Shown: piece after piece, positions 11,670 to 22,449 of the stretch | Layout: each line of letters starts with the position of its first letter | Numbering within the stretch: the stretch's first letter is position 1 | Origin: Hydrangea macrophylla | Taxonomy: Eukaryota; Streptophyta; Magnoliopsida; Cornales; Hydrangeaceae | DNA length: 64,000 bases | Direction: 5' to 3' | Assembly: GCA_033977485.1 (NCBI GenBank) | Contig: CM066987.1 | Span: 88,072,588 to 88,136,587 of the forward strand | Translations under genes and position numbers: made by a program | The notes under the pieces: model-generated | Told to the model about the DNA's origin: nothing | What the model saw: only the letters and a program-made list of their open reading frames with translations | Database searches by the model: none

Positions 11670-13885
11670 TGTCATGCTCTGGAGCAGTAAAAATAGAGAA
11701 AAGTTAAATTTCCTTTATGGGTCCATAGGGAATGACGGGTGAATGTCACTAATCGTTCATACCACGCAGTACCATTCAACTACAACAAGAAGAACAACAT
11801 AATCAAACTAAATATAACAACAGTTGTATCTATTACAAACATCAGAATGGTACTCAGGATCACAACAGGTCTGGAGACAACATATGCCCAAGTACCCGCT
11901 AAACTAATAAGGTTCAACAGTAAATAACATAAATATAAACTAGATGCAACTACTCCATCTCTAGCTGGCGTAAGGGTAGTCGTTAGAGTAGTAGTCTTGT
12001 CCAACATTGCCTTTTGCTACAAGTCCTTCCCCAACATAGCCCTCATCCACATAGTAACCATCCTGGTAGTGATCGTCACCTACATGGTTAGGAATAGGGT
12101 AGTCTGGGCAACAGATGTCCAAGCATAAACACCGTTAACTCAATGAAAGCTGAGTGAATAGGAACTATCACAGTATCATAGGTATAATGATTACCAGTTA
12201 TGAAGGGCATAGTATATAGTTCTACTAGTAATCTCTTCTTCTTTATTCCTAACCCCATTAATTGGTTACTCACGTCATTATACCGAAACAAACAACAGAC
12301 TCGTGATTGAAAGACTGGATTATAGTACACTTGGATACACCAATGCTCTGTCTACTGCATCACTGCAAGTTATAGATTCCATCTACCATGTAACACCGCA
12401 AGTCATAGAGGTCATCTACCATGTACACCACAAGTTATAGATAATACGTCAGTCTATACCCCGCTTTTAAGAACATATGCATAGTCCACCGCAAGTCAGG
12501 GATTTAACGCTTTGAGCAAAGACAAATCAGTTTAATTACCACGATTCAGCGATGTCTACCAATGATCAAGGTTCACCGCATATCATAGACACATTCATTT
12601 GTCTACCGGGCACTTATGATTGACCAGTATATATAGCAACGTCTACCAATGATCAAGGTTCACCGCATGTCATAAACACATTCGTCTATCTACCGCGTAC
12701 TTATGATTGACTAGTATGCATCGCCGAAATTCTCCCCAACCTTATTAAACCTACTTAACGTTCGCTATACTAATACATGACTTCCCCATATGTCATGACT
12801 ACTCTGATTGAAATGAATGTCTTATCAAACTCGATTAGAACCCGTCCGAATTCCAATTACGTTACTCACCAAAAGTCTTCTCATTATCGCATCCCATAAA
12901 TTATTTTTCAACAGTACCGCATAATGAAAGTCCATAATGATATATTAATAACTACATAATGCATATTATAACTAACAAGAAACAAACATGTACTAAAAGG
13001 TTCAGTCTATCGAAGTCCTCTCGATCGATTGAAGTCTATATGTTTCGATCGATTGAACTAACTTTGATTGATTGAAACTAAGGAAATCTCGATCGATTGA
13101 AACCACTGTCGACCGATTGAGACATAGGGTTTTCGATCAATTAAACTCAATTCGATCGGTCGAACGTCATCTTCTTCACTGGTTCTGGACAGTGAATGTC
13201 CAGAATAATTAGGGGGTGTTTGGTTACGTTTAATCATGTCCAAAAGCTCATAAACAATAGACTAATGCTACCAAGAGAGTTTGAATGTCGTTAAGGCACA
13301 TTAGTCAAAGTATTAAGCTTTCTCTCCAATGGTGGCCTCTTCTCTCTCTCCTCAGTCTCTGTCTCTCTCTGCCTTCACTTTCCATTCTTCTTCTCCTTTT
13401 TCTTCTCCTGCCCGTTTGTTTCTCTCCCTCTATGATTGAGTGTGTATAAATACATGTATGTGTATATATATATCAAAACACAAGCACACAATCTCTCTCT
13501 AACAACGCTGGTTTTCCTAACACATTACACACACGAGTACAATGTATATATAGAGGGAAAGGGGGTGCAGGTGGTAATATTTGTGCAGAAATTGGGACAT
13601 CTAACAACACAGGTTCGATTGATCAAAGCTACTTTGATCGCTTGAACCCAGATCAATCAAGTTTGATCGATTGAAAAAGGGTTTGATCGATTGAAGTAGG
13701 AACCACGTAAGAAATTCAGGTCGGTAGGGTTTCGATCAATTGAATAGGGTTCGATCGCTTGCACTCAGAAATGTTCGATCGCTCGAAAGGACTTTGATTG
13801 ATTGAAAGTAAAACTGTAGGAATGATCAAGGAAAGTATATAGAATCTCATGGTATAAATAATTACAGAAAATACATGGTATTACA
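11670..13885 (-). repeat. 5' LTR of chromovirus copy B
   Basis: 2216 bp, matching 3552-5761. In sense orientation it starts TGTAATACC (GGTATTACA at 13877-13885) and ends GCATGACA (11670-11677 on the plus strand). Homology to the left LTR stops at 13885, which fixes the outer edge. TCGATCGATTGAA-like arrays lie at about 13015-13165 and 13610-13810. Confidence 0.88.
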
Positions 13886-14171
13886 AACTGAGCCTAATCA
13901 TGAAGATAATGGAAGAGGCCTGCTAGCCAACCCCGGACCGGCATACACTCGGGCCATCAGTCCGGGGCGGACACCCCCACTCCCCTCCCATGCCCAGCCC
14001 CGCCTGGCCTGGCCTGGTGTTAGGTGATGTCCGACTCAGGCCGTTTCGTTTGACACCTCTGGTGGCCTACTCACTGATTTGGATTAGGGGCCAGCCCATT
14101 CAAGGTGATTCGGGAGAGGCCTCACGGCACAATCAAGGATTTTGGGCCTACTACTTACAGATATATATATA
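13886..14171. other. GC-rich segment with hairpin, unassigned
   Basis: No gene recognised. From about 13915 to 14150 the base composition is sharply GC-richer than anything nearby. It contains a perfect 8-bp inverted repeat CCCCGGAC / GTCCGGGG (13931-13938 and 13960-13967) and a CCTGG-type short tandem stretch near 13995-14020. It could be a fragment of another transposon. Confidence 0.5.
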
Positions 14172-14336
14172 GGGGACTGCTATCATACAATATGAAGGAT
14201 GTATGACATCATTGTACACCAGCTTTTAGCGACCAATAAAAATATTTAGTGACAAAGCTTTTTAAAATATTCCGTCGCTAAAGTTGGAAAAAAAATTTGT
14301 CACGAAAGGATATAATGTTGCAAGTTAGCATTGCCC
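14172..14336. mobile_element. MITE candidate, 165 bp
   Basis: The left end GGGGACTGCTATCATACAAT and the right end read inward (GGGCAATGCTAACTTGCAAC) are similar imperfect terminal inverted repeats. Internally there is a TTTAGCGAC / GTCGCTAAA inverted pair (about 14225 and 14273). Both flanks are TA-rich (TATATATA), so the target duplication cannot be told apart from the repeat. Superfamily uncertain. Confidence 0.5.
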
Positions 14337-14658
14337 ATATATATTTTTATATATGTATTAATAAGACATAGGCAGAAACTTCTTTGTAATTGACTTCATT
14401 CATGGTCCCACCACCACCTTTTATAATGGGTAATGACGCCAGCCATACCGTGCTACTTAGCACATACTTGAAACATGAAAGGTAAAAATACTCGCGTGTT
14501 AAGTCTCTGTGAGGTATTTCATGTTTCTGCAAAGTTCCAAGCTAAGGATAATTTTCTCTAATATGTAAATGTATGTGACAGTGAATCTGGTAAAAAAATT
14601 ACCTGTTTGAAAGTTTAAACCTACCTACTCATTTTGGAAATGGCAGTACTTCCATACT
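14337..14658. other. Non-coding sequence flanking the CACTA element
   Basis: I see no recognisable gene or repeat. The last three bases (ACT, 14656-14658) are the left copy of the CACTA target-site duplication. Confidence 0.6.
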
Positions 14659-14679
14659 CACTACATCAAAAGGCACATT

Positions 14680-15110
14680 ATTAATGATAATTTACCATTA
14701 GTAAAATTATTACTAATGGACTATTAGCATTAGGAATAAAGTGTGACTAATAATTCTAACGGAATTTCTAACAGTAATTTTTCGTTCAGAAAATTAATTT
14801 TACTAACGGTAAATTACCGTTAGTAATATGTTTACTAATGGATAATTTCCGTTATACTATTTATTATTCCGAACGAAAATATTCCGTTAGTAATATTTAT
14901 TCTAACGGTTTATTTTCTAACACTTTTGTATACAAAATACTAACGGAATTTTGTAACGGATATTTACCATTAGTAATTTCACTACTAACGATTTGTAATA
15001 TGACAGTTTCTAACACTTTTGAGACAATTACTAACGGATACAAACCGTTAGTAAATTTACACGTGTAAGAGTACTAACGGTAATTATCCATTAGAAATTA
15101 TTTTAAATAT
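14680..15110. repeat. CACTA left subterminal repeats
   Basis: Repeated short motifs such as TTACCATTAG, TTACTAACGG and GGTAAATTACCGTTAG occur many times in direct and inverted orientation. The same family of motifs occurs at the right end (24815-24975). Such arrays bind the accessory transposase protein in En/Spm elements. Confidence 0.8.
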
Positions 15111-16060
15111 GAAATACATAAATACTAATATATGCTCTCCAATTCTATTTGTAGCTAATTTCCATCACAGCCACGTCACATTTACTATAAACATGTAATA
15201 AGCTCAAATCCAAACCATAATAAATACAAGCTCAATCTATATTAAATACAAAAAATACAATCCAAAATAAGCATAATTATCCTTAAATAAAAACTGTTTC
15301 TAAATCCAAACCATGTCTAAAATTGAAAGAATAAATCCATCCAAAACTAAACTAAACCAACTGACAAATAAACTATGTCTGAAATTTAAAGTCAGAGAAA
15401 ATAAGACAAACATAGTCAACCAATCTTTAACCAACACTCATGCCAAATCACAAATCCCTCTTGAACAAAGTCTACCAATGTATCTTCTCCCCCTTGAGGA
15501 TCCCACAAACGAACATCGGCCTCAAACACTTCCTCGATATAAACATTCTTTTCGCCAATACCAACTTGTTTGGAGTGGCAGACATAAGTTGTAGCGTCTG
15601 TCACAACATACCCCTTTGCCAATCAAAAGTAAACAAAAGAAAAGATTAAACATTTAATAAATACTAATACAAACTCTGGGGTATTGTTACCATTAAGTGT
15701 TTAGTGGAGGCTAGTAATGTGCCAAAGATATTTATACCTTGGAAGAAACTTATGGAAACATAGATACTGGAAAGATTGTAAATACCAAAGATATGCGCTA
15801 ACTAGGATATATTGCCTCGAGTCCCTCGACAATAGTCTTAGACGACTTGCTTAAATTTCTACAGGTTAGACATATTAAAAATTGTATTCAAAGCATAAGT
15901 TATCATTCAGATTGAGACAGCCACAGGCCTAGTAGTCCAAGTGGTACCTCGTACCCTTAACACTATATGGTAAGGTGGAGGATTCAAGGCTCACCAAGTT
16001 AATTTGTGAAAATATACTGTTCTTGGTAGAAAAGGTAAGTATACTAATTTTGGTTCTGGA
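15111..16060. other. CACTA interior, unassigned
   Basis: AT-rich sequence. A minus-strand open stretch at 15416-15622 (68 codons, with CHSKQVGIGEKNVYIEE and ADVRLWDPQGGED) could be a relic of a transposon ORF or of another captured gene, but I cannot match it to a family. Nothing else is recognised. Confidence 0.3.
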
Positions 16061-16202
16061 TTATACTAGACAACTTCTCCCATGATAGATCTCAAATCTG
16101 ATGAACGAACTGCGCGGGGGGTCATACTGCAAAGCACATGGTAATTAAGTTCCAATAATCCATGCATACAACGATGTCATGTCAAACAATAAAGAGATGG
16201 AT

Positions 16203-16208
<6 letters not shown>

Positions 16209-16260
<52 letters not shown>
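16209..16260. repeat. (GA)n microsatellite
   Basis: Roughly 26 GA units with one imperfection. It abuts the WDR11-like exon where coding similarity stops. Confidence 0.95.
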
Positions 16261-16263
16261 TTC

Positions 16264-16870
16264 TAGGTTCAGTGTCAACCTTCTAGATGATGAAGCCCTT
16301 AAAGCTCTTATCGGTGCACGCTCTGGCTTTTACAAAATCTAAAATGATCGATTAAGGCCACTTCTAAGAGAGGTCACAAAAAGCCTATTAATATAGCCTC
16401 CAGTTTTTTCATTCGCCTGCATCCGCTATGGATTGATGTCATAATGGGGTATGATTATGAGAAATAAAAGAAATACAAATCGAACTTAATTACAAAGAAA
16501 CCCTAAGAAACTCATGAAGAGAATACAGTGGCATAAATTAGTAAGAGATGCAAATGCAAAATGCACAAGTGAAAGAAAACACAAAAGCAAAAGAAAAATC
16601 GTTAAAGAAAGGAAATAAAAAGTAAAATCTGAATAACCAGAAATTACTTGCTCAAAGACGTAATCTATGCATATGATATCAAAAATACCTGGGTATTGGA
16701 GAATGAAACAAGTCTAGAGTTTCCTAGCCATAGTAATCCCCTAGTAGTACAATTGTGAACAGAGAAACTAGCAGCAACGGCATTGGCAGAGACCACTGTA
16801 CCATTTTGCATCCCAAGAGCAACTAATGGAATAGCTAAAGCAGGCTAGTTTCCCCCACCTTCATAAGTAA
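16264..16870 (-). pseudogene. Captured WDR11-like WD40 gene fragment (two exon pieces)
   Basis: Minus-strand exon 1 (about 16870 to 16689) reads AIPLVALGMQNGT, SANAVAASFSVHN and LLWLGNSRLVSFS, ending CAG before GT. Exon 2 (16416 to about 16264), preceded by an AG acceptor, reads NEKTGGYINRLFVTSLRSGL and, after stops, KPERAPIRALRASSS. These match my knowledge of plant WDR11-like transducin/WD40 proteins, in which the two blocks are adjacent. Exon 1 has an early stop (GGGN then TAG) and appears to lack a few residues after QNGT; exon 2 has stops after NRSF. The fragment is cut by a (GA)n run at 16209-16260. It lies inside the CACTA element. Confidence 0.8.
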
Positions 16871-17809
16871 ATATCGTAATGATCAACCAATGAACTTAAT
16901 AGTCAGTCTTCAAGACCATGCCAAGCCAAAAGGAATTTGATCAAACTTGGATTTCAAGAGATTAAAACAATGTACGATGAAACTCACATGCCAAAGTAGT
17001 TGTTAAAGAAGGAGACGATACAGCTAATATAGTCATTGCTAAAGAAAGAAGATGAAGCTATCCAATTAAACTGATCTGCATAAGAGGTTCGACTAGTAAG
17101 TATCAATGGTTGAGACAAAATATTGTATAAGGTAGAAGAAAATGCAATCCACAAATTTCTTCTCTTTGTTCATGTATTATTCATCGTACGGCAAAATAAA
17201 CATGTTGCCCCCCTCAAACATTCACAGAATCACAATGGTTAACTGAACAAGGTAATCCAAGAATGTTTCCTACTCCTCATCTATAACCTTTGCACATTAC
17301 ATGTAGGTTTTAATCCAGTGTCAATTTTTATAGGAAAAAAAAACTAATAGCCAGATTATAGCATTGCTATTTTCTTACAGAAACCAAAAGTACGAGTATA
17401 CTGCCAAAAATAGCATCAAGTATTGTCGGAGCATGGAAAAAAAAATCCCTCGCTTCATGCTCCTATGGGTCATCACCTCTGTTCACTCAAGTACCAGAAG
17501 TAATATTGATATTTAATACTATTTGTTAAGACATTAATTACTCTAAAAGCTTAAGCTGATAGAAAATGGGCCAACAATCTATATTAACTATCAAGCTTTA
17601 ACACCCTACTTCAAATGCGACTCCGTCTAGCACGTAGACAGGCAACAAACGAAACTGCATCATAATGGAGACAAATAACAAAGTGCAATATGCAAACCAG
17701 AACATGTTATTCATTGGGCAAAGGAAACAAAACAAAGCAAAACAATAAAAAAGAAATGAATTTTTGGGTAAAGGTGATTCTACTCATATATATCTACCAA
17801 TCAAAAGTA

Positions 17810-17811
<2 letters not shown>
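16871..17811. other. CACTA interior, no gene recognised
   Basis: AT-rich sequence without recognisable coding potential. From about 17705 it contains one copy of the GGGCAAAGGAAACAAAAC module that recurs near 18880, 19020/22230 and 22320. Confidence 0.5.
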
Positions 17812-17878
<67 letters not shown>

Positions 17879-17951
17879 CATTAGTCACATTTATTTTAAA
17901 CATGTATGAAGAGATTGAGAGAGACCCTGGTCCGTGTATTGGCATAGCCTA

Positions 17952-17994
<43 letters not shown>
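17812..17994. repeat. Two (CT)n microsatellites
   Basis: (CT)n at 17812-17874 and again at 17956-17994, separated by about 80 bp of unique sequence. Frames through them translate as Leu-Ser repeats and are not genes. Confidence 0.95.
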
Positions 17995-17996
<2 letters not shown>

Positions 17997-18004
17997 ACTT
18001 GAGC

Positions 18005-18275
18005 TTGACGAACCCAATTCAACCCCTAATAGCTCCAAAATTAGCCCCTAATAGCCGCCAATAAATTCCCAAGCAGCACTCCTAAACAGCCCCTAATAGG
18101 CCTTAAACATCCACAAAAGTGCTCCTAAATAGCCCCCTAATAGGCCTTAAATAGCCCCTAATAGCCCCTAATCAACCCCCAATAAATCCCCAAATAGTGC
18201 TCCAAAACAGCCCCTAATTTCCTCCTTAATCAGCCCCCAAATAGCCCCTAACAGCCCCTATTCAGCCCCCAATAG
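18005..18275. repeat. Short-unit minisatellite (AGCCCCTAAT-like)
   Basis: The motif AGCCCCTAAT and variants (AGCCCCCAAT, AGGCCTTAAA) recur about twenty times at roughly 10-20 bp spacing. It is C-rich on the plus strand and sits between the (CT)n runs and the repeated module region of the CACTA element. Confidence 0.8.
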
Positions 18276-19751
18276 AAAATGCATTTTTATTTTTGTGTAT
18301 CTTTGTATGCTGGGGGGTGTGTGTGTGTGTGCGCGTGTGCCGAAGACTCAAAAATGGTGACAGAATATATGTGTGTGCTTCAATGTAAGTAACACAGTGG
18401 GTGTGTTAGCTACAATGTAAGTAATAAAGAAGGAAGAGTTAAATTTCTACAATAGCTCTAGTGAGATCAAAGAGATGACAAGTGGACCAGTAGTAATAGA
18501 TTTCTTAGATAGATTGTTATCATAGCACAAAGTAATGAAATCTGACATTTTAATGAGTCATAAATTGAATGCACTAATATACCAAAGTTGAAGTGTCTTT
18601 CAGACAAAAAAATGGCGCAGTTAATATTTTAAAAGAATTGAGCACATATTGAAATAAGCAAGAGACCAAATCATTTCTCAATGCTTTAGTTAATATAAAA
18701 GGCCAACTTCAACTATGTTATTTAAAGGGTGAAAGTGAAAATGAAACTAAAGGTGCACAACGGTTCGTACTTCCAACATAAGTTCTTGAGTTGTTCTTAT
18801 CCATCAAGAAACAAAAGATCAATAAAGTTTGTTGTTAGCCAAACTTTATGTGAAAACTTTACTTGTATATAGGGTTATTTATTGGGCAAAGGAACAAAAC
18901 AAAGCAAAGCCATAAAAAGCAAGTAAAAATTGTTAAACAAATCAAAGCAAAGTAAAAGCTAGTAGAAATGGTTAGCCAAACTAATTTATTTGAAAACTTT
19001 ACTTGTATATAGGGTTATTTATTGGGAAAAGTGTAATACCTGTAATTTTCTTTTCTTTAATAAATATCAGTTTCTGAATTTTTGCATTTGACTGTCTAAT
19101 TTTAAATTATTATTTTAATGTTGTGACAATTTTGACGTATCATAAGATTACTGACTAGATTGTAGTAACCATACCGACTCGACCGTAATTAGAATTAACT
19201 TAGTCCCGTACCTGGACCCGGACATTACATTAGAAATAACCCGTCTGCACGTAAATCGGGATCGACATGCATACCGAGGAACTTATGCACGCAAATTGAG
19301 AAAGTAGAATGCAACCCAAAGTGGGCCCCACCTGGACGGCCACATGGCAGCCCCATGTGCCACTCTTTACATTTGTCATCTCCTCCCATGACATTTGTCC
19401 ACATATTGGACATGTGTCTTTGCATGAACTCATGAAATTGACACCTAGCCATACCAATCTCCTATATATCATGCACATACACACAATTGAGACACTTTTG
19501 TCTCTACAATCTGCACATAATTGAGAGGGAGAGAGAGCTGGAGTTATAGCTCCATAGAAGAATAGAAGAAAGAGGAAGTACATCCTTGAAGTTTGAAGAT
19601 TCAAGCTTCACTAAGCTTCAACCAATATCAAGCTTAAATTTCAAGCTTTGGTGAGTATTCTAACTCACTTTAGAACTTACATAGTATTTAGTAATGTTTA
19701 GTAAGTTTTTGAAGTTCTATTTTGAGGTTCTATGCAACATGCAAGTCAAAT

Positions 19752-20270
19752 CTTTAAATCTGAGAAACAAAAACCTCCAGCAGAATGTAGTTTAGTAAAA
19801 TGAGTGTTTTAAGCAGCTCTGAAATCTGAATCAAGCTATGTTTTTTTGTGGATAAAGCTAACTCATTTATCTACAAATAACTTTTCTATAGCTCAGTCTT
19901 AAAATCACTTCTTCATAGGTGAAACGTACATACAACGCAGTACTTTAAATCTGAGAAGCAGAAACTTCCAGCAAAATGTTGTTTAGAAAAATGAACATTT
20001 TGAGCAGTTCAAAAATGGGAATGAGGCTATGTTTTTTATGGAGAAAGCTAACTCATTTATCTACAAATAACTCTTCTATATCTCAGTCTAGAAATCATTA
20101 CTTCATAGGTGAAATGCACATGCAACGCAGTACTATAAATCTGGGACAGAGCAGTCCAAAAATATAGAAATGTCTAAGTAAAATAAATATTTTGAGCAGT
20201 TCAAAAATGTAATTGAAGCTAGAATTTTTTTGTACACGAAGCTAATCCAATTATCTACAATGTTCTAGTT
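19752..20270. repeat. About 190-bp tandem repeat inside the solo LTR
   Basis: Two full units and a partial third (about 19752-19943, 19944-20133, 20134-20270). Shared landmarks are TTTAAATCTGAGAA, TTGAGCAGTTC-like, CTAACTCATTTATCTACAAA and CATAGGTGAAA with AACGCAGTAC at the unit edge. Confidence 0.85.
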
Positions 20271-21074
20271 TTGAGTTTGATCTACAAATCAATTTATCAT
20301 GCCCAAATAAATCATATTAATTCAGTCGACATAGTAAAATTAATTCCTGGCAGATTGTACAACTACTTGTATGATGTGTTTATTGATGATGCTTGTTCTC
20401 CAATACCTATGTGGTTATGAATATCTTGTGCTATGGTAGTGCTATCGAGTAGATGAGTATGTTAGAGTATGTCTAGTTTTGTTAGTTTTATAGACATGAT
20501 AATGAACCCATGTATGTATTTTACAAGTGTAAGCAAGATGATGCTTTGAAATCTTAACATAAGCTTGAATTAGATGTACATAGACCCATGCTTGGATATA
20601 TATAGAGTACCTACACTACTGTAGACATGTTCTACTACTCATAGGAGTATATCATTTGTATACCCTGAGCTTAAATGATTGTACATTGCATAAAAATAGA
20701 GGATTTGAGAATCTGGCGCCAGAAACCGATTTATGGAAGAAACCAGTTTCTGGAAAGTTTTTCCAGAAAAGGTTTCTTTAAGGAACTATTAAAGCCGTAA
20801 ACTGAATGACGACGTTAATTCTGACTTCATGGGTATATCATGACATAAACAGAACAATGGACGTAGGAATGCAACCTTGTGTATATAAATGAAAGTTATT
20901 AACAAATTAAACCACGGAACGAGTGACGCGAATGCGGTCAAGGATATGTAAGGATTGATTGTGCTTGGATAAGAGAAACGTATGTCAAGGATAAGTGTTG
21001 GATAGGTAAACCAATCCACAGAGGCCGGGATAGTGAGCAAAGGATATGTTTGATGGGTTGTGAAGTAATGAGTA

Positions 21075-21475
21075 TTGTGTATCCTTTCGGGTCTTCGTGA
21101 TGAAAGGGGGTACGGTTAACGCTTCAGTTCTTCATGATGGCGAAGTGGTGTTTCTTAGAGTGAAGACTCCTTTCGGGTCTTAGTGATGGAATGGATGTTC
21201 TTGCACTCCGTAAACTCTTCGGTTCTTCGTGATGGCGAAGTGGTGTTTCTTAGAGTGAAGACTCCTTTCGGTTCTTAGTGATGGCAAAGTGGTGCTTCTT
21301 AGAGTGAAGACGCCTTTCGGTTCTTAGTGATGGAATGGATGTTCTTGCACTCCGTAAACGTTTCGGTTCTTCGTGTCGAAATGGTATTTCTTAGAGTGAA
21401 GACTCCTTTCGGTTCTTCGTGATGGAATGGATATTCTTGCACTCCCTAACACTTGGGTTCTTCGTGACGAGGTGG
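21075..21475. repeat. Compound minisatellite inside the solo LTR
   Basis: Alternating sub-units built from TTCGGTTCTTCGTGATGG, GTGGTGTTTCTTAGAGTGAA and GGATGTTCTTGCACTCCGTAA, together about 100 bp per compound unit, repeated about four times with variation. Confidence 0.85.
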
Positions 21476-22449
21476 TTGTTGAAAGATGTTTCAGTTGGTG
21501 GAAGGTGATTTGGTTAATGAAAGATGGTTTAGTTAGTAAGAGATGTTTTTGGGTTAGTAAATGATGTCGAATGTTGGCAACAGATGATATTGGCGTTAAG
21601 AATGTCGAGACGAGTTTTCTCAGTTGGATGTTTTCTTTTCGAATACGTGGTCGGGTATATTGGTAGTTATAACCCGACAGTGAGAACGCAAAGATCTTAC
21701 AAGATGTGTTAAAAAGTAATAAGGGTATCTTTGTTGTGGTTTACTATATACGTTCCATTTGATTTAGTTTTCTCAGTCAGCTTTCATAAGCTGACGATGT
21801 TCATGTCGCTGGACATTCCCATGTCCAGCTTATCCAGGTCACAAGAACACAGGCTATGGGGCTACTCATGAATATAACGTGGAAGAAGATTATACTGAAG
21901 AGGATTATGGTTGTGCGATTTAGGAAGAAGACCAGTAGCTTCCCTTTGTAAATATTTTTGTTGTAATCAGAAGACTTATCATATTTTTGTAATAGTTTTT
22001 GTAAGGCCAAGAGCCATAAGACTCTTATGTATTTAATTAGCCAGTACCGTTGTAGCCTTTCATTGTAACATATTCCAGTAGTAGATGTTGCTTTTACCCT
22101 TTTGTCATAGCATTTAGTTATTATTATTTTGGTCATGGACAATTCGGTACTTCCACCAGTCAAGTGCCTCAGGGTCCAAGATGAAAATTTTTAATTTTTC
22201 CATATTTTGGCTACGCCAGGGCGTGACAAAAAGGAAACAAAACAAAGCAAAGCAATAAAAGCTAGTAGAAATGGTTAGCCAATTTTATGTGAAAAGTTTA
22301 CTTGCATGTAGGGTTATTTATTGGGCAAAAGAAACAAAACAAAGCAAAACAATAAAAAAAATAAATGATTTTTTGGGTAAAGGTGATTCTACTCATATAT
22401 ATCTACCAATAAGGAAAAAGTTGAAATCCTATGAAACCATATGTTTGAC

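Larger units (their letters stand above)
3552..13885 (-). mobile_element. Chromovirus (Ty3/gypsy, Tekay/Del-like) copy B, full length but dead
   Basis: Order on the minus strand: LTR (11670-13885), primer site, about 1.45 kb leader with acidic ORF, gag, protease, RT, RNase H, integrase, chromodomain, LTR (3552-5761). Long LTRs starting TGTAATACC, a Met-type primer site and a C-terminal chromodomain are typical of the Tekay/Del group. Every domain has stops, shifts or deletions. It shares its left LTR with copy A, giving LTR-internal-LTR-internal structure. Confidence 0.88.
19032..22228 (+). mobile_element. Solo LTR of a gypsy-type (Tekay-like) element
   Basis: Begins TGTAATACC (19032) and ends GGGCGTGACA (22228). 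The 5-bp target duplication AAAAG is perfect (19027-19031 and 22229-22233). No internal region, primer site or second LTR is present, so it is a solo LTR left by LTR-LTR recombination. The start matches the chromovirus LTR start at 13885 (minus), but the body is not obviously the same family. A TATA-like CTATATATCA occurs near 19463. Minus-strand frames at 19225-19604 are not a recognisable gene. Confidence 0.9.
18785..22425. repeat. About 130-bp module repeated in the CACTA interior, one copy split by a solo LTR
   Basis: The module includes GGTTAGCCAA, ACTTTACTTGTATATAGGG, TTATTTATTGGGCAAAGG and ACAAAACAAAGCAAAGC. Copies lie at about 18833-18930, 18966-19031 continued at 22229-22270, and 22271-22425, with a related copy at 17705-17811. 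The split copy rejoins seamlessly if 19032-22228 plus one AAAAG is removed, which proves the insertion there. Confidence 0.8.

Noticed and set aside
17690..17952. Leu-Ser repeat proteins from plus-strand frames
   Set aside because: They are translations of (CT)n microsatellites.
19225..19604. Minus-strand 124-codon frame with hydrophobic N terminus and several Cys
   Set aside because: It lies antisense inside a solo LTR and shows no family pattern; treated as chance.
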